In this document: positions 49,372 through 59,052 of the stretch, piece after piece
Position numbering within the stretch: position 1 is the first letter of the stretch
Layout of the letters: every line of letters starts with the position of its first letter
Source of the DNA: Massilia niastensis DSM 21313
GTDB taxonomy: Bacteria; Pseudomonadota; Gammaproteobacteria; Burkholderiales; Burkholderiaceae_D
NCBI RefSeq assembly: GCF_000382345.1
Contig: NZ_KB908091.1
Location: forward strand, 1 to 64,000
Reading direction: 5' to 3'
Length of the DNA stretch: 64,000 nt
Translations under genes and position numbers: made by a program
Notes under the pieces: generated by a model
Seen by the model: only the letters and a program-made list of their open reading frames with translations
The model's database searches: none
What the model was told of the DNA's origin: nothing

Positions 49372-50351
49372 TCGTCATTGCTGCTTTCGCGTACCATCAG
49401 CTGTACGGTGAGCGTGTGTTCCAGGCCGGGGCCGGCGGACTTGTCCAGCAGGAGGTCGACGCCCATCCTGCCCAGCGCTTCCTTGTCGATGTTGATGCTG
49501 CTGAGCGGCGGAATGGCGCTGGCGGCGGCGCTGATGTCGTCGAAGCCGACGATCGCCATGTCGTGCGGGATCTTCAATCCGCGCTCGAGGCAGTGCTGCA
49601 TCGCGGCCAGCGCGGTGCTGTCGTTGTAGCAGAACAGGGCGTCGGGGCGGTGGGTCAGGGCCAGCAGCGTGTCCATCGCCTGGCGCACGTTGTCCAGCGG
49701 GTTGCCGATGCTGGGCAACTGCACTTCGAGCTCGGGATCGGCCAGCATGCGCGCCTCGAACAGCGCCTTGCGAAAACCCCGGCTGCGTTCATGGATGCTG
49801 TGATGGGCCAGGGAGCCGGACAGCATCGCGATGCGGCGCCGGCCCTGCCGGATCAGGTGGCGCGTCGCCAGGTAGCCGCCCAGCTGGTGGTCGGGATTGA
49901 CGCAGCGGTAGCCGGGCAGGCGCATGTCGAGCAGGACCAGCGGTTTGCCGGTGTCGCGCAGCGCGCCCAGGAGTTCGGGCTCGAAGAAGCCCGCGCACAG
50001 CAGGGCGTCCGGCTGGTGCAGGCGCACCAGGTCGAGCACCGGCTCGGCCGGTCCGACCACGACGAAGGACAGGGCGATGCCGCGCCGCCGGCAGGCGTCC
50101 ACCGCGCCATGCAGCACCGGCAGGTAGAACGGGCTGGAGGAGCGGGTGTCGTGCTGGCGGTGCAGCAGGAAGGCGATGCGCCTTGTCTCGCCCTGGCGCA
50201 GGTTGCCGAAGTCGTAGCCCAGTTCGCGCGCGGCGGCGCAGATCCGGGCCCGGGTCTTGTCGGTCAGGCCGTCCTGGTTCTTCAGCGCGCGCGAGACCGT
50301 GCCGATCGAATAATTGGTCGCCCTGGCGATATCGCGGATCGTCACCGCCAT
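49368..50351 (-). CDS. LacI family transcriptional regulator
   Basis: 327 residues. N-terminal LacI helix-turn-helix and hinge (VTIRDIARATNYSIGTVSRALKNQDGLTDKTRARICAAARELGYDFGNLR) followed by a sugar-binding type effector domain (PDALFCYNDSTALAAMQHCLERGLKIPHDMAIVGFDD). It lies downstream of the GH92 gene on the same strand (70-base gap) and probably controls it through the 20-bp operator at 52968-52987. The effector is likely a mannose-containing sugar, by context only. Confidence 0.92.
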   Translation of the reverse strand: MAVTIRDIARATNYSIGTVSRALKNQDGLTDKTRARICAAARELGYDFGNLRQGETRRIAFLLHRQHDTRSSSPFYLPVLHGAVDACRRRGIALSFVVVGPAEPVLDLVRLHQPDALLCAGFFEPELLGALRDTGKPLVLLDMRLPGYRCVNPDHQLGGYLATRHLIRQGRRRIAMLSGSLAHHSIHERSRGFRKALFEARMLADPELEVQLPSIGNPLDNVRQAMDTLLALTHRPDALFCYNDSTALAAMQHCLERGLKIPHDMAIVGFDDISAAASAIPPLSSINIDKEALGRMGVDLLLDKSAGPGLEHTLTVQLMVRESSNDD

Positions 50352-50421
50352 GGCTGTTCCTTCCTGGCGACGAGCAGGCCGGCGCCGGCCAGGCGCATCA
50401 TCGTCATCGCGGGCCTCCGGC

Positions 50422-52770
50422 TCAGTAGCGCGTCTGGGTATAGGGGCGGGCGCTGCGCTCCTTGCCCCACTCCTTGTTCGGCGTCGCCTGCATCGTGAAC
50501 ACCAGTTCGCCGCCGGCGACGAGATCCTCGTGGCGCAGGAAGCTCTTCGTCCATGGCTTGCCGTTCAGGGTCACGCGGCCGACGTAGCGGTTGGCATCCG
50601 AAAGGTTCTCGGCGCGCACCGTGAAGCGCTTCCCGTTGGGCAGGTTCAGCACGGCCTGGTCGAGGAAGGGACGGCCGATCACGTACTCGTTGCTGCCCGG
50701 CGCCACCGGATAGAAGCCGAGCGCGGTGAAGGCGAACCAGGCCGACATCTGGCCCAGGTCGTCGTTGCCCGACAGGCCGTCCGGCTTGTTGGCGTACTGG
50801 GTCGCCATGATGTGCGCCAGGCGTTCCTGCGTCCTCCACGGCGCGCCCGCGTAGTTGTACAGGTAGGCCACGTGGTGCGAAGGTTCGTTGCCATGGGCGT
50901 AGTGGCCGATCAGGCCCGAGATGTCTTCCATGTGGGCGTAGACATTGTCCTCGACCCTGGCGTCGAACATCTGGTCGAGCTTGGCCACCAGGGCGGCGTC
51001 GCCTCCCAGCATCGAGATCAGGCCGGCATTATCGTGCGGCATATACCAGGAATACTGCCACGCGCTGCCCTCGGTGTAGTCGCTGCCGAAGTTCGACTGC
51101 ACCGGGTTGAACGGGGTGCGGAATTCGCCGCTCGACTTGCGGGCGCGGATGAAGCCGGTCTCCCTGTCGAATACGTTGCGGTAGTTCTGGGCGCGCTTGT
51201 AGTAGCGGGCGGCGACGTCCTGCTTGCCCATCTTCTCGGCCATGCGCGCGATGGTCCAGTCGTCGAACGCGTATTCCACGGTCTTCGAGGCCGCTTCCGG
51301 CTCGCGGTCGATCGGCACGTAGCCCAGCTTCATGTAGTGTTCCAGGCCGCCGTAGGGGCCATACTCGGCGCTGGCGGTCATCGCGGCCAGGGCCTGCTCC
51401 GGATCGAAGCCGCGGATGCCCTTCATGTAGGCGTCCGCGATCACCGGCACCGCGTGGTAGCCGATCATGCACCAGGTCTCGAGGCCGTGGAACTGCCACA
51501 CCGGCAGGATGCCGTAGGGGCTGTGCTGCTGCGAGGCGATCAGCGAGCGCACGAAGTCCGCGTTGCGCTGTTCGGGCGCCACCAGCGTGAGCAGCGGATG
51601 CAGCGCGCGGTAGGTGTCCCACAGCGAGAAGGTCGAGTGGAAGCGGAAGTCCCTGGCCTGGTGGACCTGGTTGTCCGGTCCCCGGTAGCGGCCGTCGAGG
51701 TCCGTGAACAGCGAAGGCGCCAGCATGCTGTGGTACAGGCTCGTGGTGAACATGGTGCGCATCGGTTCCGGCGCCTCCACGCTCACTGCCCCCAAGGCCT
51801 CGTTCCAGGCGCTGCTTGCGCGCTTGCGCTCGGCGTCGAAGTCCCAGCCCGGCATCTCGGCCAGGTTGGCGAGGGCATTGTCTTCGCTGACGGCGGACAG
51901 GGCGACCTTCACCAGCAGGGTGCCGTCCGAAGGCACGCCGAACTCCAGCGCGGCCATCAGGGCCTTGCCCTCGACCAGCACCTTGTCGGCGGGCGTCTTG
52001 CCCGGCGCCGCGAAGCCGCGGTATTCGATGGCTTCCTCGCGATTGAGCAGCTGGCGCGCGGTGATCGGGCGCGAGAACTGGACCGCGAAATGGAGCTGGC
52101 GGCCCGGGGCCCAGCCGCGCGTCTCGCGCATGCCGGTGAGGGTGGTGGCGTCGCGCAGGCGCAGGCGCGACCACAGGTTCTTGCCGCCGTAATCGTAGAT
52201 GCTGCTGCGCAGGTCGAGGATCACCTTGGCCGCGGCGCCCTGGTCGTAGCGGTAGCGGTGCAGGCCCACGCGCTCGCTGGCGGTGAGTTCCACGCTGACC
52301 TCGTTGTCCTTCAGGCGCACCGCGTAGTAGCCCGGTTCGGCCTTTTCCTCGTCATGCGAGAAGCGCGAGCGGTAGCCCGAGAACGGGCGCTCCGGATAAC
52401 CCGGCTCGAGTTTGGTCTCGCCGCTGTAGGGCATCAGGAGCACGTCGCCGAGGTCGGAGTGACCGCTGCCGGAGAAGTGGGTGTGCGAGAAGCCGAGGAT
52501 GGAATTGTCGTCATGGCGGTAGCCGGCCGCCCAGGGATAGCTCTGGCGGAAGTGGCGCACCTGGGTGTCGGGGCTCAGCTGCACCATGCCGAACGGGCGG
52601 CTGGCGCCGGGGAAGGTGTGGCCGTCGCCGCCGGTGCCGATGAAGACGTTGACGGCTGCAGCCGGCGTGCCGGGATCGGCCGCCTCCGCCGGCAGGGCCG
52701 CGAACGCCAGTGCCGCCAGTGTTGCCAGCGCCGTGAGCGGGAAGAATCCGCGATTCAAACGAACTGTCAT
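50422..52770 (-). CDS. GH92 family exo-alpha-mannosidase, exported
   Basis: 782 residues from ATG 52770 (GGAG five bases before), with a signal peptide ending LPAEA. GH92 enzymes are calcium-dependent exo-alpha-mannosidases. Family blocks: VNVFIGTGGDGHTFPGASRPFGMVQLSPDT, SHTHFSGSGHSDLGDVLLMP, TFSLWDTYRALHPLLTL, SAWQYSWYMPHDNAGLISMLGG and SGNDDLGQMSAWFAFTALGFYPVAPG, the last carrying the catalytic-base Asp region. It should trim mannose from glycans outside the cytoplasm. It is the first gene of the minus-strand set GH92-lacI-(AGE remnant). Confidence 0.93.
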   Translation of the reverse strand: MTVRLNRGFFPLTALATLAALAFAALPAEAADPGTPAAAVNVFIGTGGDGHTFPGASRPFGMVQLSPDTQVRHFRQSYPWAAGYRHDDNSILGFSHTHFSGSGHSDLGDVLLMPYSGETKLEPGYPERPFSGYRSRFSHDEEKAEPGYYAVRLKDNEVSVELTASERVGLHRYRYDQGAAAKVILDLRSSIYDYGGKNLWSRLRLRDATTLTGMRETRGWAPGRQLHFAVQFSRPITARQLLNREEAIEYRGFAAPGKTPADKVLVEGKALMAALEFGVPSDGTLLVKVALSAVSEDNALANLAEMPGWDFDAERKRASSAWNEALGAVSVEAPEPMRTMFTTSLYHSMLAPSLFTDLDGRYRGPDNQVHQARDFRFHSTFSLWDTYRALHPLLTLVAPEQRNADFVRSLIASQQHSPYGILPVWQFHGLETWCMIGYHAVPVIADAYMKGIRGFDPEQALAAMTASAEYGPYGGLEHYMKLGYVPIDREPEAASKTVEYAFDDWTIARMAEKMGKQDVAARYYKRAQNYRNVFDRETGFIRARKSSGEFRTPFNPVQSNFGSDYTEGSAWQYSWYMPHDNAGLISMLGGDAALVAKLDQMFDARVEDNVYAHMEDISGLIGHYAHGNEPSHHVAYLYNYAGAPWRTQERLAHIMATQYANKPDGLSGNDDLGQMSAWFAFTALGFYPVAPGSNEYVIGRPFLDQAVLNLPNGKRFTVRAENLSDANRYVGRVTLNGKPWTKSFLRHEDLVAGGELVFTMQATPNKEWGKERSARPYTQTRY

Positions 52771-52967
52771 GCTGTCTCCAATATGGCGGGGCCGCGACGC
52801 GCCGCCTGTTCTTGTTTGCGTTTCGTCAGTAGGCATGGCGCCGTTGGAACCCGCCAGCGCGGCCATTTTATCGGACCCATTGCTGAGTGATGCAGATGGG
52901 AATGCCTATTCGAAGCTTATATGCGGACTCTGATTCCTCAGCAATAAAACCCTGATATTGGACTGAT

Positions 52968-52987
52968 GTTTAGTACGTTTACTAAAC
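52968..52987. promoter_or_regulatory. LacI-type operator
   Basis: GTTTAGTACGTTTACTAAAC has 8-bp half-sites GTTTAGTA and TACTAAAC, perfectly complementary around a CGTT centre. It is the size and symmetry of LacI-family sites and lies in the 344-base gap (52771-53114) between GH92 and the divergent PHP-type gene. It is 198 bases from the GH92 start. The rest of the gap shows only a possible promoter at 53026-53053 and a TTGCAATTGCAA palindrome at 53093-53104. Confidence 0.75.
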
Positions 52988-53025
52988 AGGAGGAAAATGC
53001 GGTGCTGATGGTCAAGAGCGGCAGG

Positions 53026-53053
53026 TTGAAGTTGCTCAGTTGTCATGTATAAA
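53026..53053 (+). promoter_or_regulatory. Possible promoter of the PHP-type gene
   Basis: TTGAAG (53026-53031) and TATAAA (53048-53053) are 16 bases apart. This gives a start near 53060 and a leader of about 55 bases. It lies about 40 bases past the LacI operator, so the regulator could also affect this gene. Confidence 0.4.
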
Positions 53054-53114
53054 AATGCAATGGGCATGCCTGGCAGCGCAAAGTGGCCATTCTTGCAATT
53101 GCAAAAATTGCATC

Positions 53115-54737
53115 ATGACTACTTCACTCCTGCCCCCCATTCTTCCCGCCCTGTGGCTGTGCGGCAGCCTGGCTGCCGCCGCGCCCGCCGCGCTCGCCGA
53201 ACACCGGGAATTCGAAGCCACCCTGCACGCTCCTTTCCAGTCCGGACCGGTGCAGCAGCGCCGCTTCCTGCTCGACTTCGCCTATCCCGGCCTGGAGCAG
53301 GCCGGCATCGTCGACTGGCGCGTGACGCTCGAAGCGCCCGGCGGCCGCGTGCTGCTGCGCTGGCAGGGCCAGACGGCGTTGAAGGGGCCGGCCGTGTCGG
53401 TGCCGGTGCCCTGGTCCGGACGCATCGGCCGCGCGCCGGCGCCCGGGGGCATCTACCGGGTGCGGCTGCATGCGGCCTTGCGCGGCGAGCCGCACGAGGT
53501 GGTGGAACAGGACTGGGAGATCGCGGTCGGCGCGCCGCCGGCGCCCCGGCTGCCGCGTTTCGAGCCGCTGCCGCGCGCCACCTCGACGCCGGGCGCGGCG
53601 CCGGCGCCGGCGGCGCTCCCCTACACCGTCTACCTCGGCAACCTGCACAGCCAGACCAACCACAGCGACGGCGGCGCCGAACTCGCCGCATGCAAGGGCG
53701 CCCAGCCGCCGCAGAGCGCCCGCCATGGACCGGAGGCGGCCTTCGCCTATGCGCGCGAGCGCGGCCTCGACATCCTCGTGGCGTCGGAGCACAACCACAT
53801 GTACGACGGTTCGGAAACCGGCGCCCCGCAAGCCGACGCCGCCGCGGCCAGGGCGCTGTACCAGTCCGGCCTGGCCGCCGCCGACGCCTTCTCGGCCGCG
53901 CATCCGGGCTTCCTGGCGCTGTACGGCATGGAGTGGGGCGTCATCAACAACGGCGGCCATATCAACATCTTCGACAGCCGCGAGCTGCTGGGCTGGGAGA
54001 CCAATGCCAGGGGAGAGCTGATGGCGGACACGCTCACGGCGCGCGGCGACTACGCTTCCCTGTACACCCTGATGCGCGAACGCGGCTGGGTCGGGCAGTT
54101 CAACCATCCGGCGCAGACCGGCCAGTTCATCGTCAACGGCGTGGCGCTCGGCTATACAAGGGACGGCGACGAGGCGATGGCGCTGTGCGAGGTCATGAAC
54201 AGCACGGCCTTCTCGACCAACGTGACGGAAACCGAAACCCGGCGCAGCCAGTTCGAGGCGGCCTGCAACCGGCTGCTGGAAGCGGGCTACCACCTCGCCT
54301 TCAGCAGCAACCAGGACAACCACTGTGCGAACTGGGGGGCGTCGTATACCAACCGCACCGCGGTGCTGATACCGAACGGTGTCGCGCTGACCCGGGCCAG
54401 CTTCGTCGAGGCGCTCAAGGCGCGCCGTGTGTTCGCGACCATGGACCGGGAATCGCAACTGGTGCTGACGGCGAATGGCCGCCTGATGGGGGAGCGCTTC
54501 ACCAACCGCGGCCCGCTCACGCTGGTGGCGAATTTCGCCAGCACCGGCGGCAGGAAGGTCGCATCCGTGGCGCTCATGGAAGGGATGCCGGGACGCGGCG
54601 GGACCGTGACCCGGCTGTCGAGCAGCGCGACCACGACCATCGTGCCGGCGCCGGGCGCGCATTTCTATTACGCGCGCATCACCCAGGATGACGGCAACGT
54701 CCTGTGGTCGGCCCCGGTCTGGGTGACGCAGGAATAG
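53115..54737 (+). CDS. Exported PHP-type phosphoesterase-like protein
   Basis: 540 residues. A signal peptide (MTTSLLPPILPALWLCGSLAAAAPAALA) is followed by a beta-rich N-terminal domain, then a PHP/CehA-like metal domain from about residue 170. Metal residues: NLHSQTNHSDG, SEHNHMYDG, GMEWGVINNGGHINIF, QFNHPAQTG and SSNQDNHCANW. Such proteins hydrolyse phosphate or carbamate esters; the substrate is unknown. A C-terminal beta domain (about 440-540) ends the protein. No SD precedes ATG 53115, but it directly starts the signal peptide. Confidence 0.8.
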   Translation: MTTSLLPPILPALWLCGSLAAAAPAALAEHREFEATLHAPFQSGPVQQRRFLLDFAYPGLEQAGIVDWRVTLEAPGGRVLLRWQGQTALKGPAVSVPVPWSGRIGRAPAPGGIYRVRLHAALRGEPHEVVEQDWEIAVGAPPAPRLPRFEPLPRATSTPGAAPAPAALPYTVYLGNLHSQTNHSDGGAELAACKGAQPPQSARHGPEAAFAYARERGLDILVASEHNHMYDGSETGAPQADAAAARALYQSGLAAADAFSAAHPGFLALYGMEWGVINNGGHINIFDSRELLGWETNARGELMADTLTARGDYASLYTLMRERGWVGQFNHPAQTGQFIVNGVALGYTRDGDEAMALCEVMNSTAFSTNVTETETRRSQFEAACNRLLEAGYHLAFSSNQDNHCANWGASYTNRTAVLIPNGVALTRASFVEALKARRVFATMDRESQLVLTANGRLMGERFTNRGPLTLVANFASTGGRKVASVALMEGMPGRGGTVTRLSSSATTTIVPAPGAHFYYARITQDDGNVLWSAPVWVTQE

Positions 54738-54741
54738 GTTT

Positions 54742-55317
54742 TCAGAAGCCCAGGCCTGCGCCGGCGCCGAGCAGGGTGGCGATGCCGAGCACCGTGAAGA
54801 TCAGCGCGGCGATGCCGTGCACCAGCTGGAGCGGCACCTTGTTGGCGATGCGCTCGCCGAACACCACGGCGGGGACGTTCGCCAGCATCATGCCCAGGGT
54901 GGTGCCGCAGACGACGGCCGCCATCGATTCGTAGCGCGCCGCCAGCGCCACGGTGGCGACCTGGGTCTTGTCGCCCATCTCCGCGACGAAGAAGGCGATC
55001 AGGGTGGTGAGGAACACGCCGTAGCGCGCCAGCCGGGTTTCCTCTTCGTCGATCTCGTCGGGAATCATGGTCCATGCGGCCATGGCGAGGAAGGACAGGC
55101 CCAGCACCCAGCGCATCACGTTCGGGCCCAGCAGGTCGCTCACCAGCGCGCCGACCGCCGCCGCGAAGGCGTGGTTGGCGATGGTCGCCACGAAGATCCC
55201 GAAGACGATCGGGAGCGGGCGGCGGAAGCGCGCGGCGAGCAAAAAGGCCAGCAGCTGGGTCTTGTCGCCGATCTCGGCGAGTCCCACGATGCCGGTCGAG
55301 ACGAGAAAGGCGTCCAT
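54742..55317 (-). CDS. TMEM165/GDT1 (UPF0016) family cation exporter
   Basis: 191 residues starting MDAFLVSTGIVGLAEIGDKTQLLAFLLAARFRRP. The two hallmark repeats, LAEIGDKTQLLA and VAEMGDKTQVATVALAARY, place it in the GDT1/MneA family of inner-membrane Mn2+ or Ca2+ exporters, with about six helices. The ATG at 55317 was chosen because the family begins here; longer upstream frames are not conserved and lack a signal. No SD is clear. I looked for a yybP-ykoY manganese riboswitch in 55318-55496 and found no match. It converges with the preceding gene, ending 5 bases apart. Confidence 0.9.
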   Translation of the reverse strand: MDAFLVSTGIVGLAEIGDKTQLLAFLLAARFRRPLPIVFGIFVATIANHAFAAAVGALVSDLLGPNVMRWVLGLSFLAMAAWTMIPDEIDEEETRLARYGVFLTTLIAFFVAEMGDKTQVATVALAARYESMAAVVCGTTLGMMLANVPAVVFGERIANKVPLQLVHGIAALIFTVLGIATLLGAGAGLGF

Positions 55318-55496
55318 CGAGAGGGGCGAGGCAAAAAGAGGGCGGATCATAGCAGAGTCGGGGAAGCCTGCGCTTGCCGTCCTGCGACCATGCCGGGCGG
55401 CCGCGCCCCGCTCCGCAGCGGCTTTCGCTGGAAGTTCGAGCATGCTATTCTGCTCGCGCCCGTAACCCTGACGGGTTGCCTTCCTGCGAGAGACCC

Positions 55497-57353
55497 ATGA
55501 AAACAAGCATCCTGCTGCGCGCCGCCGCTTCCGCCATCCTCGGCGCCTGGAGCGCCTGCGCGTTCGCGCTCGATCCCCTCAGCTACGCCCGCTACGACCA
55601 GGTCAGGACCAGTGCGCTGCACATGGACCTGAAGGCCGATTTCGCGCGCAAGACGCTCGACGGCTACGCCGAGCTGACCCTGGACTGGCTGGACAAGAAG
55701 GCCACCACGCTCGACCTCGACACGCGCGAGCTGGCGATCTCGAAGATCGAGGCCCAGGACGCGCAGGGCGCGTGGCGCAAGGTCGCCTACAAGCTCGACA
55801 AGCTGGACAAGGAAAAGGGCCAGGCGCTGCACGTCGACCTGCCGGGCCAGCCGGCCAGGGTGCGCATCCATTACCGCACCGCGCCGACCGCGACCGCGCT
55901 GCAGTGGCTCACGCCGGCCCAGACCATGTCGGGCAAGCGCCCGTTCATGTTCAGCCAGTCGCAGTCGATCAACGCCCGCTCGTGGGTGCCGATCCAGGAC
56001 ACGCCGGCGGTGCGCTTCACCTACACCGCCCGCATCCAGGCGCCGGAAGGCCTGCGCGTCGTGATGAGCGCCGATAACGATCCGAAGGCGACCGGCGAGA
56101 AAGGCTGGAAATTCAACATGCCGCAGCCGATTCCCGCCTACCTGCTGGCGATCGGCATCGGCGAGCTCGAAGCGCGCACCCTCGGCCCGCGCACCGGCGT
56201 GTACGCCGAGCCGAAGCGCATCCAGGCCGCCGAGTACGAACTGGGCGACACCGAGAAGATGGTCGCCGCCGCCGAGTCGCTCTACGGTCCGTATCGCTGG
56301 GGACGTTACGACATGCTGGTGCTGCCGCCCTCGTTCCCGATCGGCGGCATGGAAAACCCGCGCCTGACCTTCCTGACCCCGACCATGATCGCGGGCGACC
56401 GCAGCCTGGTCGACCTGATCGCCCACGAACTGGCGCACAGCTGGTCGGGCAACCTGGTGACCAACGCCTCGTGGAAGCACTGGTGGCTGAACGAAGGCTT
56501 CACCACCTACGTGACCACCCGCATCCTCGAGAAGATGTACGGCGAGGACGTGGCCACCATGAACCTGCAGCTGGAGCAGGAAGAGGCGCTCGAACACCTG
56601 AAGACCCTGCCGAAGGCGAAGCAGGCGCTGGTGCCGCGCCAGCCGGACACCTCGGCCGAGTACTACACCGACGAGGAGCTGGCCTATCCGAAGGGCGCCT
56701 GGTTCCTGCGCACCCTCGAGCAGCGCGCCGGCCGCGCCGCCTTCGATCCCTTCCTGCGCGGCTGGTTCGACCAGCACGCCTTCCAGAGCGTGACCACCGA
56801 GCAGTTCGTGGAATACCTGCGCGCCAACCTGCTGGCGAAGAATCCGAAGATCATGAGCGAGGCGGAGCTGGACGAGTGGCTGTACGGCCCGGGCATCCCG
56901 GCCAGCGCCCAGCGCGCCGTGTCGCAGCGCCTGGCCGCGCTGGACGCGACCACCGCCGGCTGGCTCAAGGGCGAGGTGCCGACCGCGAAGCTCGACACCC
57001 GGAACTGGAACGCCGCCGAATGGATGAAGTTCCTGAACGATATCGACAACAAGGCGAGCGCCCGCCAGCTCGAGGAACTCGACAAGGCCTTCGGCCTGGC
57101 GAAGACCGGCAACAACGAAGTCGCGTTCCGCTTCTACCGGGCCTCGGTGCATGCCGGCTACCGCGGCGTCCGTCCGCACCTGGAAGCCTTCCTGATGAGC
57201 GTCGGCCGCCAGAAGTTCGTGGTGCCGCTGTACGCCGCGCTGCGCGCCAATGCCCAGGACCGCGCCTGGGCCGAACGCGTCTACAAGGCCGCGCGCGAGC
57301 GTTATCACCCGGAGACGCAGTCGAGCGTCGACAAGCAAATGAACAAGGTATAA
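55497..57353 (+). CDS. Exported M1 family aminopeptidase
   Basis: 618 residues with a signal peptide ending ACAFA. The exopeptidase signature GGMEN (near residue 284) and the zinc site H310-E311-LAH in LIAHELAHSWSGNLVTNASWKHWWLNEGFTTY, with the third ligand Glu in NEG, are intact. A C-terminal helical domain of the leukotriene A4 hydrolase type follows (LDEWLYGPGIP). It should cut N-terminal residues from peptides in the periplasm. A serine hydrolase gene follows 13 bases later, so they form an operon. Confidence 0.93.
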   Translation: MKTSILLRAAASAILGAWSACAFALDPLSYARYDQVRTSALHMDLKADFARKTLDGYAELTLDWLDKKATTLDLDTRELAISKIEAQDAQGAWRKVAYKLDKLDKEKGQALHVDLPGQPARVRIHYRTAPTATALQWLTPAQTMSGKRPFMFSQSQSINARSWVPIQDTPAVRFTYTARIQAPEGLRVVMSADNDPKATGEKGWKFNMPQPIPAYLLAIGIGELEARTLGPRTGVYAEPKRIQAAEYELGDTEKMVAAAESLYGPYRWGRYDMLVLPPSFPIGGMENPRLTFLTPTMIAGDRSLVDLIAHELAHSWSGNLVTNASWKHWWLNEGFTTYVTTRILEKMYGEDVATMNLQLEQEEALEHLKTLPKAKQALVPRQPDTSAEYYTDEELAYPKGAWFLRTLEQRAGRAAFDPFLRGWFDQHAFQSVTTEQFVEYLRANLLAKNPKIMSEAELDEWLYGPGIPASAQRAVSQRLAALDATTAGWLKGEVPTAKLDTRNWNAAEWMKFLNDIDNKASARQLEELDKAFGLAKTGNNEVAFRFYRASVHAGYRGVRPHLEAFLMSVGRQKFVVPLYAALRANAQDRAWAERVYKAARERYHPETQSSVDKQMNKV

Positions 57354-57366
57354 AGGAAGAACCACC

Positions 57367-58986
57367 GTGCATTCGATGAAACGACTCGCCAGCGCCATCC
57401 TGATCGCGTTTTCCGCCGCCGGCGCGGCCTTCGCCACGGCGGCCGAAGCGCCGGCGGCGGCAGGCGCGCTAGCGCCGGCCTACAACCTGGAAGCCGACGT
57501 CACCCGCGTGATGAAGGCCTTCGACGTGCCCGGCATCGCGATCGCCGTCGTCAAGGACGGCAAGGTCGTGGTCGCGCAGGGCTTCGGCGTGCGCAAGCTG
57601 GGCGACCCGGCCCCGGTGGACGGCAAGACCATCTTCGAGATCGCCTCCAACTCGAAGGCCTTCACCGCCGCCGGGCTGGCGATGCTGGTCGACCAGGGCA
57701 AGCTGGAGTGGGACGACCCGGTGATCAAGCACCTGCCGGACTTCCGCATGTACGACCCCTACGTCACGGCCGAGATGACGGTGCGCGACCTGCTGACCCA
57801 CCGCAGCGGCCTGGGGCTGGGCGCCGGTGACCTGATGTGGTGGCCGACCACCACCTTCAGCACCGACGAGATCATCCACAACCTGCGCTACATCCGTCCC
57901 GCGACCAGCTTCCGCAACAGCTACGCCTACGACAACCTGCTGTACATCGTGGCCGGCAAGATCATCGCCATGAAGTCCGGGAAGACCTGGGGCGAGACGA
58001 TGCGCGAGTGGATCCTGGATCCGGTCGGCATGAAGACCACCACCACCAGCCTGGACGAGCTGCGCAACAACCCGAACGTGTCGGCGCCGCACAGCAGGAT
58101 CAACGGCAGGATCTCGGTGGTCAAGCCGATGCCGGTGGCGAACGCGATCGGCGCGGTCGGCATCAACACCAGCGCCGAGGACATCGCGCGCTGGATGAAC
58201 GTGCTGCTCGACGGCGGCAAGCTGGGCAAGGGCGAGGACGGCAAGGAAACGCGCCTGTGGTCGGACAAGCAGGCGCGCGAGATGTGGACCGCGCAGACGC
58301 CGATGGCGATCAACCAGCCGAAACCGCCGCTGGCCGCGACCAAGCCGAACTTCTATGCCTACGGCCTGGGCTTCCAGCTGCGCGACTACCAGGGCAAGCT
58401 GGTGGCGCTGCACGGCGGCGCGCTGCAGGGCTTCTATTCGCGCGTGCTGCTGGTGCCGGAAGCGAAGGTCGGCATTGCGATCTTCACCAACGCCGAGAGC
58501 GGTCCCTCGCTCAACGCGCTGCAGTACCGCCTGCTCGACCAGTACCTGGGCGTGGCGCCGACCGACTGGATCGGCCGCATCGCCGAGGTCGACCGCGAGA
58601 CGCAGGCGAAGGAGAAGGAGCGCCTGAAGACCGAGTCCGCGACCCGCGCGGCGCAATCGAAGCCGTCGCTGCCGCTGGCCGCCTACGAGGGCGAGTACAA
58701 GGATCCGTGGTACGGCAGCGCGACCATCAAGCGCGTCGGCGGCAAGCAGGTGATCGCATTCTCGCGCACGCCGGACCTGACCGGGGAGATCGAACACTTC
58801 CAGCACGATACCTTCGTCGTGCGCTGGAAGGAGCGCAACTTCAATGCGGATGCGTACATGACCTTCTCGCTGGACCATGACGGCTCGATCGAGCGGATGC
58901 GCATGAAGCCGATTTCGACCGAGACGGACTTCAGCTACGACTTCCAGGATCTGCTGTTCACGCCTGTGAAGAAGAAGGAGAAGTGA
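57367..58986 (+). CDS. Exported beta-lactamase-related serine hydrolase
   Basis: 539 residues from GTG 57367 (AAGGA seven to eight bases before), signal peptide ending AAFATAAEA. The class C beta-lactamase/penicillin-binding fold has S94-N-S-K97 in FEIASNSKAFTAAGLAML, a YxN-like YAYDNLLY, and HGG in VALHGGALQGFYSR. A C-terminal beta domain (about 430-539, DUF3471-like) follows. This group includes D-aminopeptidases, esterases and D,D-peptidases; the substrate is unknown. Second gene after the M1 aminopeptidase. Confidence 0.9.
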   Translation: MHSMKRLASAILIAFSAAGAAFATAAEAPAAAGALAPAYNLEADVTRVMKAFDVPGIAIAVVKDGKVVVAQGFGVRKLGDPAPVDGKTIFEIASNSKAFTAAGLAMLVDQGKLEWDDPVIKHLPDFRMYDPYVTAEMTVRDLLTHRSGLGLGAGDLMWWPTTTFSTDEIIHNLRYIRPATSFRNSYAYDNLLYIVAGKIIAMKSGKTWGETMREWILDPVGMKTTTTSLDELRNNPNVSAPHSRINGRISVVKPMPVANAIGAVGINTSAEDIARWMNVLLDGGKLGKGEDGKETRLWSDKQAREMWTAQTPMAINQPKPPLAATKPNFYAYGLGFQLRDYQGKLVALHGGALQGFYSRVLLVPEAKVGIAIFTNAESGPSLNALQYRLLDQYLGVAPTDWIGRIAEVDRETQAKEKERLKTESATRAAQSKPSLPLAAYEGEYKDPWYGSATIKRVGGKQVIAFSRTPDLTGEIEHFQHDTFVVRWKERNFNADAYMTFSLDHDGSIERMRMKPISTETDFSYDFQDLLFTPVKKKEK

Positions 58987-58988
58987 TG

Positions 58989-59019
58989 AAAAAAACCGCA
59001 GCCCTGGCTGCGGTTTTTT
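58989..59019. terminator. Bidirectional terminator
   Basis: AAAAACCGCAGC pairs with GCTGCGGTTTTTT around a CCTG loop, A and T tracts on the two sides. It lies between the serine hydrolase gene and the convergent trypsin-like protease gene. Confidence 0.92.
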
Positions 59020-59052
59020 CTTGCATGAGCAGCGTCGGCTCAGGCGTTCTGC

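Noticed and set aside
49133..49378. An alternative minus-strand frame of 81 codons after lacI.
   Set aside because: It is Arg/Pro-rich and shadows the AGE-like frame, which alone shows homology.
55318..55496. A yybP-ykoY manganese riboswitch upstream of the GDT1-type gene.
   Set aside because: Members of this exporter family often have one, but none of its conserved sequence blocks was recognised on the minus strand.
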